Assembly: GCF_963676325.1 (NCBI RefSeq)
Contig: NZ_OY781099.1
Span: 620,001-684,000, forward strand
Direction of reading: 5' to 3'
From: an uncultured Bacteroides sp.
GTDB lineage: Bacteria > Bacteroidota > Bacteroidia > Bacteroidales > Bacteroidaceae
DNA length: 64,000 bases
Made by a program: the position numbers and the translations under genes. Positions 1-9,969 of this stretch are shown in pieces (the first letter of the stretch is position 1; each line of letters begins with the position of its first letter). Under the pieces are notes generated by a model. That model saw only the letters and a program-made list of their open reading frames with translations. It ran no database searches and was not told the DNA's origin.

Positions 1-117
1 GCGAACAATCTCTTCAACGTAGGTGTTCCATTCCCCGCAGGAAGGGCATTTACCTATCCATTTCGGCGAGTCCTGTCCACAGTTTGAGCATACATATACG
101 GTTTTGTCTTTTGCCAT
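1..117 (-). CDS. radA: DNA repair protein RadA, N-terminal fragment
   Basis: The reverse strand reads 39 codons from an ATG at 117 and runs off the left edge. The visible part holds a four-cysteine zinc finger (CSNCG at about residues 10-14, CPSCGEWNT at about 25-33) followed by an acidic VEE stretch. This is the standard start of RadA (Sms), a RecA-like ATPase that promotes branch migration of recombination intermediates in the cytoplasm. The Walker A motif and Lon-like C-terminus lie outside the window. The name rests on the zinc finger and the close match of spacing and surrounding residues to RadA. It is transcribed away from the asparaginase gene, whose stop lies about 55 bases upstream of this start. 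Confidence 0.88.
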   Translation of the reverse strand, partial: MAKDKTVYVCSNCGQDSPKWIGKCPSCGEWNTYVEEIVR

Positions 118-171
118 CGTTGCTGTTTGTTATAGAATTGCAAAAGTACCGATATTTTTTTCAGAAACAGA

Positions 172-1209
172 TTAATTGATAGTAATTTCTCCGGCAATGG
201 AAAGATTCATCATTTGCCGCACTTCTTCGGGAGGAAGTCCGTGCCCCAGCAGGAACATCAGTTTGGTTACAGCCGATTCGGTAGTACTGTCATATCCATT
301 CAGAATTCCGGCATCAAGCAGTTGTCTGCCAGTCTCGTAACGATCCATTTCCACTGTTCCTGCACTGCATTGCGTTACATTTACAATCACGATACCTCTT
401 TCATTAGCCTCAATAAGTAGCTGAATAAGCCACGGACTTCTGGGAGCATTACCCGATCCGTAGGTTTCCAGAACCACAGCTTTCAGTCCGGGGATGGTCA
501 GAATTGCAGCCACTACACTCTCCTGAATGCCAGGGAATAATTTAATAATCACCACGTTAGTGTCTAAAGACAAGTGTGGAGTTAGAGGTTTTCCGTTTAC
601 ACAGCGATGGATCAGTGAAGGCTCATATTTTATATGAATTCCTGCGGCAGCAAGTGCCGGATAGTTATAAGAACGAAAAGCGTTAAAGTTCTCAGCATTT
701 ATTTTTGTTGTCCGGTTCCCTCTCATCAGGTGGTTTTCAAAGAAGATACAAACCTCAGGAACCATAGGTTTTTCCTTATATTTTGCTGCGGCAATCTCAA
801 TACTGGTCATCAGGTTTTCCTTTCCATCTGTGCGGAATACACCAATGGGAAGTTGCGAACCGGTAAGTATCACCGGTTTATTGAGATTCTCCAGCATAAA
901 GCTAAGAGCCGAAGCCGTATAAGCCATGGTATCTGTACCGTGAAGGATTACAAATCCGTCATATTTCTGATAATTCTCATAGATAATCCTTACAAGATCT
1001 GCCCATGCTTCGGGTTCCATGTCTGAAGAATCACGTGGAGGATCGAACTGACAGGAGTCTATTTTGAAATCCAGCTTGTTTAGTTCAGGAACATGTTTTT
1101 GAAGTTGCTCAAAATTGAAGTTCTCTAAAGCTCCGGTTTCAGCATTTTCAATCATGCCTATCGTTCCGCCTGTATAAATTATCAATACGGAAGTATTCTT
1201 TTGTTTCAT
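172..1209 (-). CDS. ansA: Type I L-asparaginase
   Basis: A 345-residue cytoplasmic-type asparaginase that hydrolyses L-asparagine to aspartate and ammonia. The N-terminal motif TGGTIGM (about 13-19) carries the nucleophilic threonine, and HGTDTMAYT (about 90-98) carries the second catalytic Thr-Asp pair. The family lysine is in DGKENLM. No signal peptide is seen, which fits the cytoplasmic AnsA type rather than the periplasmic type II enzyme. The ATG at 1209 is chosen as start because the longer open frame begins with a TTG at 1239 that is part of the -7 promoter box and cannot be translated from that promoter. The gene stands alone, between radA and the divergent susC operon. Confidence 0.93.
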   Translation of the reverse strand: MKQKNTSVLIIYTGGTIGMIENAETGALENFNFEQLQKHVPELNKLDFKIDSCQFDPPRDSSDMEPEAWADLVRIIYENYQKYDGFVILHGTDTMAYTASALSFMLENLNKPVILTGSQLPIGVFRTDGKENLMTSIEIAAAKYKEKPMVPEVCIFFENHLMRGNRTTKINAENFNAFRSYNYPALAAAGIHIKYEPSLIHRCVNGKPLTPHLSLDTNVVIIKLFPGIQESVVAAILTIPGLKAVVLETYGSGNAPRSPWLIQLLIEANERGIVIVNVTQCSAGTVEMDRYETGRQLLDAGILNGYDSTTESAVTKLMFLLGHGLPPEEVRQMMNLSIAGEITIN

Positions 1210-1236
1210 CCTTTGAATTATACCTTTGTTATGATG

Positions 1237-1244
1237 CAAATATA
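1237..1244 (-). promoter_or_regulatory. -7 box of the asparaginase promoter
   Basis: Reverse-strand TATATTTG matches the Bacteroidetes -7 consensus TAnnTTTG. A TTTG lies 23 bases further upstream (1268-1271), slightly further than the usual 19-21. The ATG at 1209 would sit about 20 bases after the predicted transcription start. Confidence 0.65.
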
Positions 1245-1640
1245 GGCATTATTCTATTTTTTTATAACAAAATGATAAATAAGTGTATAACAAAAATATA
1301 AAAAAACTGGTTTTGAATAAATTCCAGAGCTATATCCTTCATAAATACTCTGTTTATTAAAACACACACTTCCAGTTCTTATGCTAGTAATTCTGCGATA
1401 ACATTTTAAAGGGTTAAGAAAACAAGAAGAGACCGATGAATATTTGCTCTGATTAATCTATATAAATTATTTTTCTTTATGCTTATAACTCCTCTACTTG
1501 ATTTTATTTCTATTAGAAAATCTTCTTTCACAGCGAATTATAGATGAATGCATATATGCATTTTTAGATTGATTGATTAAAGCGTCTTTATAAAACTACA
1601 TCTGTGATTAATCTGTTTTTTGCAGCTTTCTTTAGTGTTA

Positions 1641-1691
1641 AATCGTACAGAAAGTCCATTTCTGATATATTTTACATGTGTTTGTACGATT
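1641..1691. promoter_or_regulatory. Inverted repeat in the susC upstream region, possible operator
   Basis: AATCGTACA (1641-1649) and TGTACGATT (1683-1691) are perfect 9-bp arms 33 bases apart, just upstream of a candidate -7 box. The rest of the 630-base gap (1245-1875) is very AT-rich. It holds a perfect 14-bp palindrome ATGCATATATGCAT at about 1550-1563 and no credible gene or RNA that I can recognise. No regulator gene is adjacent, so a binding function is only inferred. Confidence 0.35.
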
Positions 1692-1719
1692 ATACATTCT
1701 CTAAAATATTGTTATAATC

Positions 1720-1727
1720 TATTTTTG
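1720..1727 (+). promoter_or_regulatory. Candidate -7 box for the first susC operon
   Basis: TATTTTTG matches TAnnTTTG, but no good TTTG lies at the expected -33 distance. It would give a leader of about 140 bases before the susC start at 1876. Other weaker AT-rich matches are possible. Confidence 0.4.
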
Positions 1728-1875
1728 TACTCTAAAAAAGTGTGAAAAGAGATGGCTGAGTTGTAAATCAGATAATCATCATTGTGCACTGTTCTTGTAA
1801 AGACCTGTAGAAGATATAATTATTGTTTGTATGTAAATGTTTAGTATTAATATGTTAATTTAAAGTTTTAATTTT

Positions 1876-4800
1876 ATGAAGCACATACTATTTAGTCTGG
1901 GCAGATGGAACACAAAGCTATTTGTGAAACCACCAATTTTAATATTCTGTTTAGCTGCATCTTTTGTTTCCTCTGTGGGGATACAATCTGCTTCAGCTAC
2001 TGAGAATATTGTTCAACAACAAAAGAACACAATCACTGGGGTTGTTACGGACGCTCAAGGGGAGTTGATTTTTGGAGCAAACGTAAAGGTGCAGGGTGAC
2101 AAGCTAGGCACTACTACAAATATTGACGGAGTTTTTAAATTAAAAGCTTCTGTTGGTACAAAATTGATTGTATCATTTATAGGATATGAAACAAAAACTG
2201 TAGTTGCTAAAGGTGAAACAATGAAAATTGTTCTGGCAGATAATTCAACGTTGTTGAAGGATGTTGAAATCGTAGCGTATGGTGTCCAAAAGAAAGTCAC
2301 ACTTACTGGTGCTGTTTCAAGCGTAAAGAGCGAAGATTTGGTTCGTACTCCTGTCAGTTCTGTAAATAATGTCTTGGCCGGTCAATTGTCGGGTGTTACA
2401 ACAATACAGTATTCTGGTGAACCAGGATCCGATGCTGCATCTGTATTTGTTCGTGGCCAGGCAACGTGGACAGATTCTTCACCTCTGATTCAGGTGGATG
2501 GAGTTGAACGAAGCATGAGTGATATTGATCCTAACGAAATTGAGAGCGTTACTGTATTGAAAGATGCATCTGCAACAGCTGTTTTCGGTGTTAGAGGTGC
2601 TAACGGTGTAGTTTTAATAACTACAAAACGAGGCAAGGATGAAAAGGCAAAAATATCTATAACGACATCTTCCAGTATTCTTACTCCGACCAAGATGGTT
2701 GAGCAGGCAAACAGTTATGAATATGCCAATTTCTACAATCAGATGCGTGCTAACGACGGTCTTACAGCAATGTTCTCAGATGCAGTCATTGCTAAATTCA
2801 AAGACCATTCTGATCCTATCCGTTTCCCTGATACAAAGTGGGCTAACTACATAATGAAGGATGCAACACTTCAAACTCAGCATAACATTAATATAACTGG
2901 TGGTTCTAAAGGTGTACGCTACTTTATTTCTGTTGGTGCTTTTACTCAAGGTGGTTTGTTTAAGGAATTTGGTCAGGATTATAAATTTGGTTATCAATAT
3001 AACCGTTTCAATTACCGTTCAAACCTGGATATCGATGTTACTAAGACAACAACATTATCATTTAATATTGCAGGAAATGTAAGTGATGCCAATAAACCAT
3101 ATACAGGTCAGGGTAGTTCAGGAATGATTAAAGCCATGTATCAGGCTACTCCATTCTCTAGCCCTGGTATTATTGGTGGAAGGTATATTAGTACTGCAAC
3201 GGATTATGATGATCTCCAGTTACCATTTGTAGGTGGAAGTGGAATTACATACTTTGGTAACGCTTCTACAACAGGAGGTTTTATGCAAACTAATTATAAT
3301 AAATTGCAGTTCGATTTACTGTTAGATCAGAAATTGGATATGCTCACAAAGGGACTTTCATTTAAGGCGAAAGGCTCTTATAACAGTGATTTCTCTATAT
3401 ATAAGAATGGAGCAGCTTCTAAAGCTACCTATTTTCCAGTTCTTCAGAAAGACGGAAATATTCTGTATAAGAAATCCGGAGAGAATGGTGCTGTATCTTA
3501 TACTGAAACAACAGGCAAGGGACGTGACTGGTATTTAGAATCGTCATTGAACTATAATCGTACTTTTGGGCTAAATACCATAACAGCTTTGTTACTTTAT
3601 AACCAGAGCAAGGACTATTATTATAGTTCATCAGATTATCCTGATATACCTCGTGGTTATGTAGGATTAGTTGGACGTGTTACTTACGATTGGAATAATC
3701 GTTATATGGCTGAGTTCAATGTTGGTTATAACGGATCTGAAAACTTTGCTCCGAGCAAACGTTTCGGTACTTTCCCAGCAGGGTCTATCGGATGGATTGC
3801 CAGTGAAGAAGATTTCTTTAAGCCATTAAAGCCTGTTGTAAATTTCATGAAACTAAGAGCTTCCTGGGGTCTTGTTGGTAACGATAAAATCGGTGGTTCC
3901 CGATTTATGTATTTGGCTGACCCTTATGGAGTAAATAGTGGTAGTCTCGTTTCAAGAGGCGGCTATGCTTATAACTTTGGTATTGAAAACTCTACAGTAT
4001 ATAAGGGAGCTTATGAGGATTCTAAGAACAACCCGGATGTAACCTGGGAAAAAGCCTTCAAACAGGATTATGGTGTTGATGTAAACTTCCTGAATGACCG
4101 TCTGCGCTCTACATTTGATTATTATCATGAACATCGTACAAATATTCTGTTGATAGACTATACAGCTCCTTCGATAATCGGCTTTACGGTACCTTATACA
4201 AATCAGGGTATTGTTAATAGCTGGGGTTGGGAAGCATCAGCAAAATGGCAGGATAAAATTGGTAAAAACTTCCGCTATTGGGCTGGCGTGAATCTTTCTT
4301 ATAACCAGAATAAAATTGTGGAAGAGAAAGAAGCTCCTATGAATAATGAGTATCAGTACGCTAAAGGTCATCGTATCGGTGCGCGCTCAATGTATCAGTT
4401 AGCGAATTTCTATTATACTGGTTGCGAGGCTGATTATAAAGCTAAGTATGGCACAGACTTCCCAACACAGCTGGTTCCAAATATTGCAGCAGGTGATGCA
4501 GTTTATGTCGACCTTGATAAAAATGGTAAGATTGACGAGAATGATAAGACTCGTAGTAACGGATATACAGACGATCCAGAATATTTGGTCGGATTCAATT
4601 TCGGATTCAAATGGAAGAATCTTGAAATAAGTTCACAGTGGACAGGTGCCTGGAATGTATCTCGTATGTTGTCAGACGTATTCCGTCAACCATTCTTAAA
4701 TGCATCAGGTTCTTCGGAAGGTGGTTTGCTTCAGTATCACCTGGATCATACATGGACTGTCGATAATCCTTCACAGGATTCTTATTATCCACGCGCTTCA

Positions 4801-5070
4801 TGGGCTAGTGCTGCACAGAATTATACTACGTCAAATTTATATGAAAAAGATGCTAAATACTTACGTCTGAAAACTCTTCAGGTAGCTTATGATTTGAATT
4901 TTCCTTTTATGAAAAGGGTAGGATTAAATCAAATGCAATTAGCATTAAGTGGATATAACTTGCTAACATTTTCTCCATATATCTGGGGAGATCCTGAAAC
5001 AAGAGCAAGTAATTCACCTTCTTATCCATTACAGAGAACTTATACTCTGAGCTTGAAACTTGGATTCTAA
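1876..5070 (+). CDS. SusC/RagA-family TonB-linked outer-membrane transporter
   Basis: A 1064-residue outer-membrane transporter that, with its SusD lipoprotein partner, imports an oligomeric nutrient using TonB energy. Order of parts: a hydrophobic signal region (about 20-42, ending ...ASATEN), a carboxypeptidase-regulatory-like beta domain (GVVTDAQGELIFGANV, about 56-130), a plug with the family signature LIQVDGVERSMSDIDPNEIESV and VLKDASATAVFGVRGANGV, then a long beta barrel ending in the aromatic TLSLKLGF. No STN domain precedes the plug, so control by a matching ECF/anti-sigma pair is not expected. A susD gene follows after 16 bases. The substrate cannot be told because no enzyme genes flank the operon. 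Confidence 0.93.
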   Translation: MKHILFSLGRWNTKLFVKPPILIFCLAASFVSSVGIQSASATENIVQQQKNTITGVVTDAQGELIFGANVKVQGDKLGTTTNIDGVFKLKASVGTKLIVSFIGYETKTVVAKGETMKIVLADNSTLLKDVEIVAYGVQKKVTLTGAVSSVKSEDLVRTPVSSVNNVLAGQLSGVTTIQYSGEPGSDAASVFVRGQATWTDSSPLIQVDGVERSMSDIDPNEIESVTVLKDASATAVFGVRGANGVVLITTKRGKDEKAKISITTSSSILTPTKMVEQANSYEYANFYNQMRANDGLTAMFSDAVIAKFKDHSDPIRFPDTKWANYIMKDATLQTQHNINITGGSKGVRYFISVGAFTQGGLFKEFGQDYKFGYQYNRFNYRSNLDIDVTKTTTLSFNIAGNVSDANKPYTGQGSSGMIKAMYQATPFSSPGIIGGRYISTATDYDDLQLPFVGGSGITYFGNASTTGGFMQTNYNKLQFDLLLDQKLDMLTKGLSFKAKGSYNSDFSIYKNGAASKATYFPVLQKDGNILYKKSGENGAVSYTETTGKGRDWYLESSLNYNRTFGLNTITALLLYNQSKDYYYSSSDYPDIPRGYVGLVGRVTYDWNNRYMAEFNVGYNGSENFAPSKRFGTFPAGSIGWIASEEDFFKPLKPVVNFMKLRASWGLVGNDKIGGSRFMYLADPYGVNSGSLVSRGGYAYNFGIENSTVYKGAYEDSKNNPDVTWEKAFKQDYGVDVNFLNDRLRSTFDYYHEHRTNILLIDYTAPSIIGFTVPYTNQGIVNSWGWEASAKWQDKIGKNFRYWAGVNLSYNQNKIVEEKEAPMNNEYQYAKGHRIGARSMYQLANFYYTGCEADYKAKYGTDFPTQLVPNIAAGDAVYVDLDKNGKIDENDKTRSNGYTDDPEYLVGFNFGFKWKNLEISSQWTGAWNVSRMLSDVFRQPFLNASGSSEGGLLQYHLDHTWTVDNPSQDSYYPRASWASAAQNYTTSNLYEKDAKYLRLKTLQVAYDLNFPFMKRVGLNQMQLALSGYNLLTFSPYIWGDPETRASNSPSYPLQRTYTLSLKLGF

Positions 5071-5086
5071 TTAAACTAATATTAAA

Positions 5087-7111
5087 ATGAAACTACATAA
5101 GAAATTATTTTTCGGAGTTGCCATGGCTACAATTACGGCCATAGGTGCAGGCTCTTGTACTGATGATCTAGCTGTTGGAAATTCATTCCTTGACAAGGCT
5201 GCCGGAGCATCAGTAACTCAAGATACTGTTTTCAATAACCCAGAATATACACGTCAGTTCCTGGCTGCAATTTATTCACTGCAATATTATGGATTGCCAT
5301 ATCAAAGTAGTTCGAGTGCACCATTGACTGTCAGTTATTGGACAGGTAAATTTGATGCATTATCTGATTGCTATCAATTGCATTCTCCAAATTCGACAGT
5401 CTTTTCGCAATATTATTCAGGTACATTCAATGCAAATACCGGGGGAGGCGTTTATGGCTACCTGACAGAGAATGTATGGGTCCTTGTACGTCGTGCATAT
5501 TTGCTACTTGAGAATATTGACAAAGTTCCAAATATGGACGCTGCAGAAAAAGCTCGCCTGTGTGATGAGGCAAGATGCCTTATTGCTTCCAGTTATTTCA
5601 ATATGTTCCGTAACTATGGAGGACTTCCTATTATAACCAAGACTTTTACCGGAACAGAATCTTCGTATAATGTACCCCGTGCATCAGTCGAAAAAACAGT
5701 TGATTTTATGGTAGGTCTTCTCGATAAAACTATAAAAAATGGAAACTTGCCTTGGGGGTATACCGGAGTAGATGCACAAACAAATACAGGTCACTGGACT
5801 AAAGCCGGGGCGATGGCTTTAAAGTGTAAAATACTTCAATTCGCAGCTTCTCCTTTGTTTAATGATACTAAAGGTTATTATGGTGGAACAACCCAAGCAG
5901 AAAGAGATAGTCTTGTATGGTACGGTGGTTATAGGGCGGAACTGTGGACTCAGTGTAAGCAGGCTTGTGCTGACTTCTTTACACAGCTTAGTGCTAATGG
6001 AGTGTATGCATTGACTCAGCCTACAGCTAAAACACAAGAGGCATATCGTTATGCATATCGTTTTGGATATATAAACGAAGCAAGTACTGAAATACTACAT
6101 TCAGTGCGTGTTGCTACAAGTGCTCGTGATTCAAAATATCAATGGGCATACTTGAATAATGGAAGGAATGATCGTTACTCATATACCCCGACACAAGAAT
6201 ATGTAGAGATGTTTCCCTGGAACGATGGTTCTCCATTTGATTGGAGTGCAGCTCAAAAAGCAGGTAAACTGGACAATATGTTTATCAAAGGTGATACTGT
6301 TGTAGGTAATCAGGACTTGCAGCACAGAGTTTTAACTCGCGACCCTCGTCTTTACGAAACAATTCGTATTAATGGCGTTCCTCAGGCAATTGACTGGAAC
6401 TCAGGATTAGCATCTGGAAACATATATGAAAACTGGGTAGGTGGTTCAGATGCCGGAACTCAGCCTGGAACTGAAACAGGATATTTTGCTACAGGATATG
6501 CTAATAATAAATATTATGCAGGAGATGTCTTTTATACCACAGTGCATTATCCTCAGTGGGATGCAATTCGTCTTTCTGATATCTATTTGACTTATGCTGA
6601 AGCATTATTGCAGGCAGGTAATGATTTTACCGGTGCTTTAAATTATGTAGATGCAGTTAGAGCACGTGTAGGGCTTGGCGGACTTGCAGCTTGCAATCCC
6701 AGTAAGAACCTTACATCCAATAAGGATAATTTGCTTGAAGAGATTCTTCGCGAACGTGCTTGTGAGTTAGGACTTGAAGATTCACGCTATTTTGATATGG
6801 TACGTTATAAACGTTCAGATCGTTTTGAAACAAAAACTCACGGTTTACGTGTTTATCGTCTAAAGAAAGATGCCAATGGTAATTGGGTTCGTGCTACAGA
6901 CAAATGGTGGAATGGTGATAAGAAAACAGACAAGGCAAATAAGGCTCTTCCGGGATTCTATGAACCAACTCATTTCGATTTCGAAAAATTCGAATTGACA
7001 AGTGGTACTCGTGTGCAGTGGAAGGGGTTTGATGCAAAATGGTATCTTCAACCATTCCCACAGTCTGAAGTCAATAAAAATTATGGTTTGGTTCAGAATC
7101 CAGGATGGTAA
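5087..7111 (+). CDS. SusD/RagB-family surface lipoprotein
   Basis: A 674-residue nutrient-binding lipoprotein that forms the lid over the SusC channel encoded just upstream. The signal peptide ends in a lipobox with cysteine 24 (GAGSC). The body has the usual SusD features: an early helix-rich TPR-like region with ARCLIASSYFNMFRNYGGLPI (about 160-180), DIYLTYAEALLQAG near residue 500, and the closing EILRERACELGLEDSRYFDMVRYKR region followed by YLQPFPQSEVNKN near the C-terminus. At 674 residues it is somewhat longer than typical SusD proteins (about 500-600). Its operon place, 16 bases after susC and 35 bases before a second susC, shows it is co-transcribed. Confidence 0.92.
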   Translation: MKLHKKLFFGVAMATITAIGAGSCTDDLAVGNSFLDKAAGASVTQDTVFNNPEYTRQFLAAIYSLQYYGLPYQSSSSAPLTVSYWTGKFDALSDCYQLHSPNSTVFSQYYSGTFNANTGGGVYGYLTENVWVLVRRAYLLLENIDKVPNMDAAEKARLCDEARCLIASSYFNMFRNYGGLPIITKTFTGTESSYNVPRASVEKTVDFMVGLLDKTIKNGNLPWGYTGVDAQTNTGHWTKAGAMALKCKILQFAASPLFNDTKGYYGGTTQAERDSLVWYGGYRAELWTQCKQACADFFTQLSANGVYALTQPTAKTQEAYRYAYRFGYINEASTEILHSVRVATSARDSKYQWAYLNNGRNDRYSYTPTQEYVEMFPWNDGSPFDWSAAQKAGKLDNMFIKGDTVVGNQDLQHRVLTRDPRLYETIRINGVPQAIDWNSGLASGNIYENWVGGSDAGTQPGTETGYFATGYANNKYYAGDVFYTTVHYPQWDAIRLSDIYLTYAEALLQAGNDFTGALNYVDAVRARVGLGGLAACNPSKNLTSNKDNLLEEILRERACELGLEDSRYFDMVRYKRSDRFETKTHGLRVYRLKKDANGNWVRATDKWWNGDKKTDKANKALPGFYEPTHFDFEKFELTSGTRVQWKGFDAKWYLQPFPQSEVNKNYGLVQNPGW

Positions 7112-7146
7112 TCGGTTAAATATTGAAATTGAAATTTTGAAATATT

Positions 7147-9963
7147 ATGAAACAAAATAAAATATTAGTGTTGTCATTGTTGATGTGTTTAACCGTTCCG
7201 GCTATAGCACAACAAGATGATAAAACACAAACTAACGGTAAATATACTGATCAGACAATTGATGTGGGAGCAGACAAAACGTTTACACGTGAAGAGTCAA
7301 CCGCTTCTGTATCTGTCATAACCGTCAATTCTACAGATAAGCGTAGTGCCAGAAATATAGGTAACTCAATTATTGGTCAGGGCTCTGGTCTTATTTCTTT
7401 GCAGAATGCAGGTAATTATGCTGCTGCAAATCCAACATTCTATGTACGCGGTCTTCAGAGTCTTTCCGGAAGCAGTCCGTTAATACTTGTCGATGGTATA
7501 GAACGCGATATAAACAATGTTACTCCAGAGGAAGTAGAGTCTGTTACAATTCTTAAGGACGCTGCTGCTGTAGCTTTATATGGTTATAAAGGTGCTAACG
7601 GAGCAATATTGGTAACAACAAAACGTGGTAAATACAATAGTAAATCTACAAAAATCTCATTTGATCATGTGTTTAATTTTATGGCAAATAAGCCTGAGTT
7701 CGTAGATGCTGCAACTTATGGTAGTGCCGTAAACGAGGCTCGTGCCAACGACGGACTCGCCGCACGTTATTCTAATGATGAAATTGCAGCGTTCAAGTCT
7801 GGACAATATCCATATCTTTATCCTAATGTGAATTGGGTGGATCAGACATTTCGCGACAATGCAGTCACAAATAAATTAAATATTGAGTTCACAGGTGGAG
7901 GCCAGAAATTCCGTTATTTCACAATGATCAACTTGATTTCAGATAATGGCTTTATTGCAAATCCTGGTCAAAATGATACGTATTCTACACAGAATAAATA
8001 TGTGAAAGCGAACTTACGCAGCAATTTGGATATAGACCTTACACCTTCCACTAAACTTAAAGTAAATCTTTTTGGTGTATTGAATGAGGTTAGTCGCCCT
8101 GGTAATGCTACTGATCTTTGGGATCTGGCTTATTCACTTCCCTCTGCTGCTTTTCCTATTAAGAATGAGAGTGGGGATTGGGGTGGTAATGCAACCTGGG
8201 ATGGAACAACAAACCCTGTAGCTCAGTCAATAGGTGCTGCGTATACTAAAAATAATACACGTAGTTTATTTTCAGACATAACCCTTAATCAGAATCTTTC
8301 AGGTATTTTAGATGGACTTAACGGACAAATCCGTGTATCATATGATAACACTTCAAATATTGTTGAGAATCATAGCAAAACTTATGTTTATGGTAGTGCA
8401 ACTCCTGGTGCATGGGCAAACGGAGCTCCTACTGTAGCAAGTAATTATACAGGTGGTTCTGATTCAGAAATGGGTACCGACGCTTCAACAAATTCTTTCT
8501 CCCGTCGTTTTCATTTTGATGGAGGCTTTGATTATCAGCATGCATTTGGTGATAATTCGGTATATTCTCAGTTAAAATGGGATTATGAGTCTCAGGATCA
8601 ATATGCTGTAAATAGTACAATCTATCGTCAGAATTTCTCATGGTGGACACATTATGGCTATAAAAATCGTTACTATGCAGATTTAGCTTTGGTAGAGTCT
8701 GCTTCTAACCGCTTAGCTCCAGGGTCTAAATGGGCTTTCTCTCCAACTCTTTCAACTAGTTGGGTAATCTCTAAGGAGAACTTTATGAAAGATGTTAAAT
8801 GGGTAAATTTCTTAAAACTTCGTGCTTCTGCAGGTATTATAAATGCAGATTATCTTCCAGGCGATAGCTGGACATATTATATCCAACAGTATTCAATATC
8901 TGGTACTACATATCCGTTTAACTCTGGTTATGGCTCTTCATTCGGTATGACAACTCTGACCAGATTGGCCACTGAAAATTATACGCATGAAAAAGCCTAT
9001 AAATATAATGTAGGTCTTGACGCTACTTTGTTTTCAGGTCTTGATGTAACATTAGAAGGTTATTATCAGCATCGTAACAATATCTGGGTTGAGGCTAGTG
9101 GTAAGTATACTGATGTAATAGGTGTAGACGCTCCTTATCAAAATGCAGGTGTTGTTAATAGCTGGGGCTTTGAAGCCAGTATGGATTACAATAAGAAATT
9201 TGGAGAAGTAACTTTCAATCTGGGAGGTGAATTCAACTTAAATCGCAATAAGATCAAAGAACAGTTAGAAGAACCTCGCCTTTACGACAACCTTGTTCAA
9301 ACAGGTCGTTCACTGAACCAAATTTATGGCCTTAAAGCTATCGGATTCTTCAAGGATCAAAATGATATTGATAATAGTCCTACTCAGACATTCTCAACTG
9401 TTAAACCTGGTGACATTAAATATGAAGATGTAAATGGTGATAAAACCATTGATGCTAACGATAAAACAGCCATTGGTTACAGCACAGCTGCTCCTCAACT
9501 CTATTATTCTATTCATCTTGGTGCAGAATGGAGAGGCATAGGAATCGATGCTATGTTCCAGGGCGTAGGAAAATACTCTGCAATGCTTAATACTAAGAGT
9601 ATGTACTGGCCACTTATCAATAATACAACAATATCACAATACTGTTATGATAACCGTTGGACAGCCGATAATACAGATGCCAGATTCCCACGTTTGAGTT
9701 CTGTAAGTAATGCAAATAACTATCAGACAAACACAGTGTGGCTTGCTGACCGTTCATTCGTCAAATTGCGTAACCTCGAAGTTTATTATAACTTCCCGGA
9801 GAAACTGCTGAAGAGCACAAAAATGGTGAATGCTGCTAAAGTTTACTTGAGAGGTATTGATCTCTTTAGTCTTGATCACTTAGCTGTTTCTGATCCTGAG
9901 TCTTATGGTGCTACTAATCCTTTGAACAGAAGCGTTGTTGCAGGACTCTCAGTAACTTTCTAA
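7147..9963 (+). CDS. Second SusC-like TonB-linked transporter, short N-terminus
   Basis: A 938-residue SusC-type transporter. After a signal peptide (about 1-21, ending AIAQ) there is only a short linker, and the plug begins within about 60 residues: FYVRGLQSLSGSSPLILVDG, then EEVESVTILKDAAAVALYGY and GANGAILVTTKRG. The carboxypeptidase-like domain found in most SusC proteins, including the first SusC here, is absent, which explains the shorter length. The barrel ends in VAGLSVTF. It is the third gene of the operon, paired with the susD that starts 6 bases after its stop. It shares plug signatures with the first SusC but is clearly divergent, so it probably serves a related but different ligand. 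Confidence 0.92.
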   Translation: MKQNKILVLSLLMCLTVPAIAQQDDKTQTNGKYTDQTIDVGADKTFTREESTASVSVITVNSTDKRSARNIGNSIIGQGSGLISLQNAGNYAAANPTFYVRGLQSLSGSSPLILVDGIERDINNVTPEEVESVTILKDAAAVALYGYKGANGAILVTTKRGKYNSKSTKISFDHVFNFMANKPEFVDAATYGSAVNEARANDGLAARYSNDEIAAFKSGQYPYLYPNVNWVDQTFRDNAVTNKLNIEFTGGGQKFRYFTMINLISDNGFIANPGQNDTYSTQNKYVKANLRSNLDIDLTPSTKLKVNLFGVLNEVSRPGNATDLWDLAYSLPSAAFPIKNESGDWGGNATWDGTTNPVAQSIGAAYTKNNTRSLFSDITLNQNLSGILDGLNGQIRVSYDNTSNIVENHSKTYVYGSATPGAWANGAPTVASNYTGGSDSEMGTDASTNSFSRRFHFDGGFDYQHAFGDNSVYSQLKWDYESQDQYAVNSTIYRQNFSWWTHYGYKNRYYADLALVESASNRLAPGSKWAFSPTLSTSWVISKENFMKDVKWVNFLKLRASAGIINADYLPGDSWTYYIQQYSISGTTYPFNSGYGSSFGMTTLTRLATENYTHEKAYKYNVGLDATLFSGLDVTLEGYYQHRNNIWVEASGKYTDVIGVDAPYQNAGVVNSWGFEASMDYNKKFGEVTFNLGGEFNLNRNKIKEQLEEPRLYDNLVQTGRSLNQIYGLKAIGFFKDQNDIDNSPTQTFSTVKPGDIKYEDVNGDKTIDANDKTAIGYSTAAPQLYYSIHLGAEWRGIGIDAMFQGVGKYSAMLNTKSMYWPLINNTTISQYCYDNRWTADNTDARFPRLSSVSNANNYQTNTVWLADRSFVKLRNLEVYYNFPEKLLKSTKMVNAAKVYLRGIDLFSLDHLAVSDPESYGATNPLNRSVVAGLSVTF

Positions 9964-9969
9964 TTAATA

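Noticed and set aside
634..1026. 130-residue plus-strand open frame inside the asparaginase gene
   Set aside because: Antisense shadow of a strongly conserved enzyme gene; composition is not protein-like.
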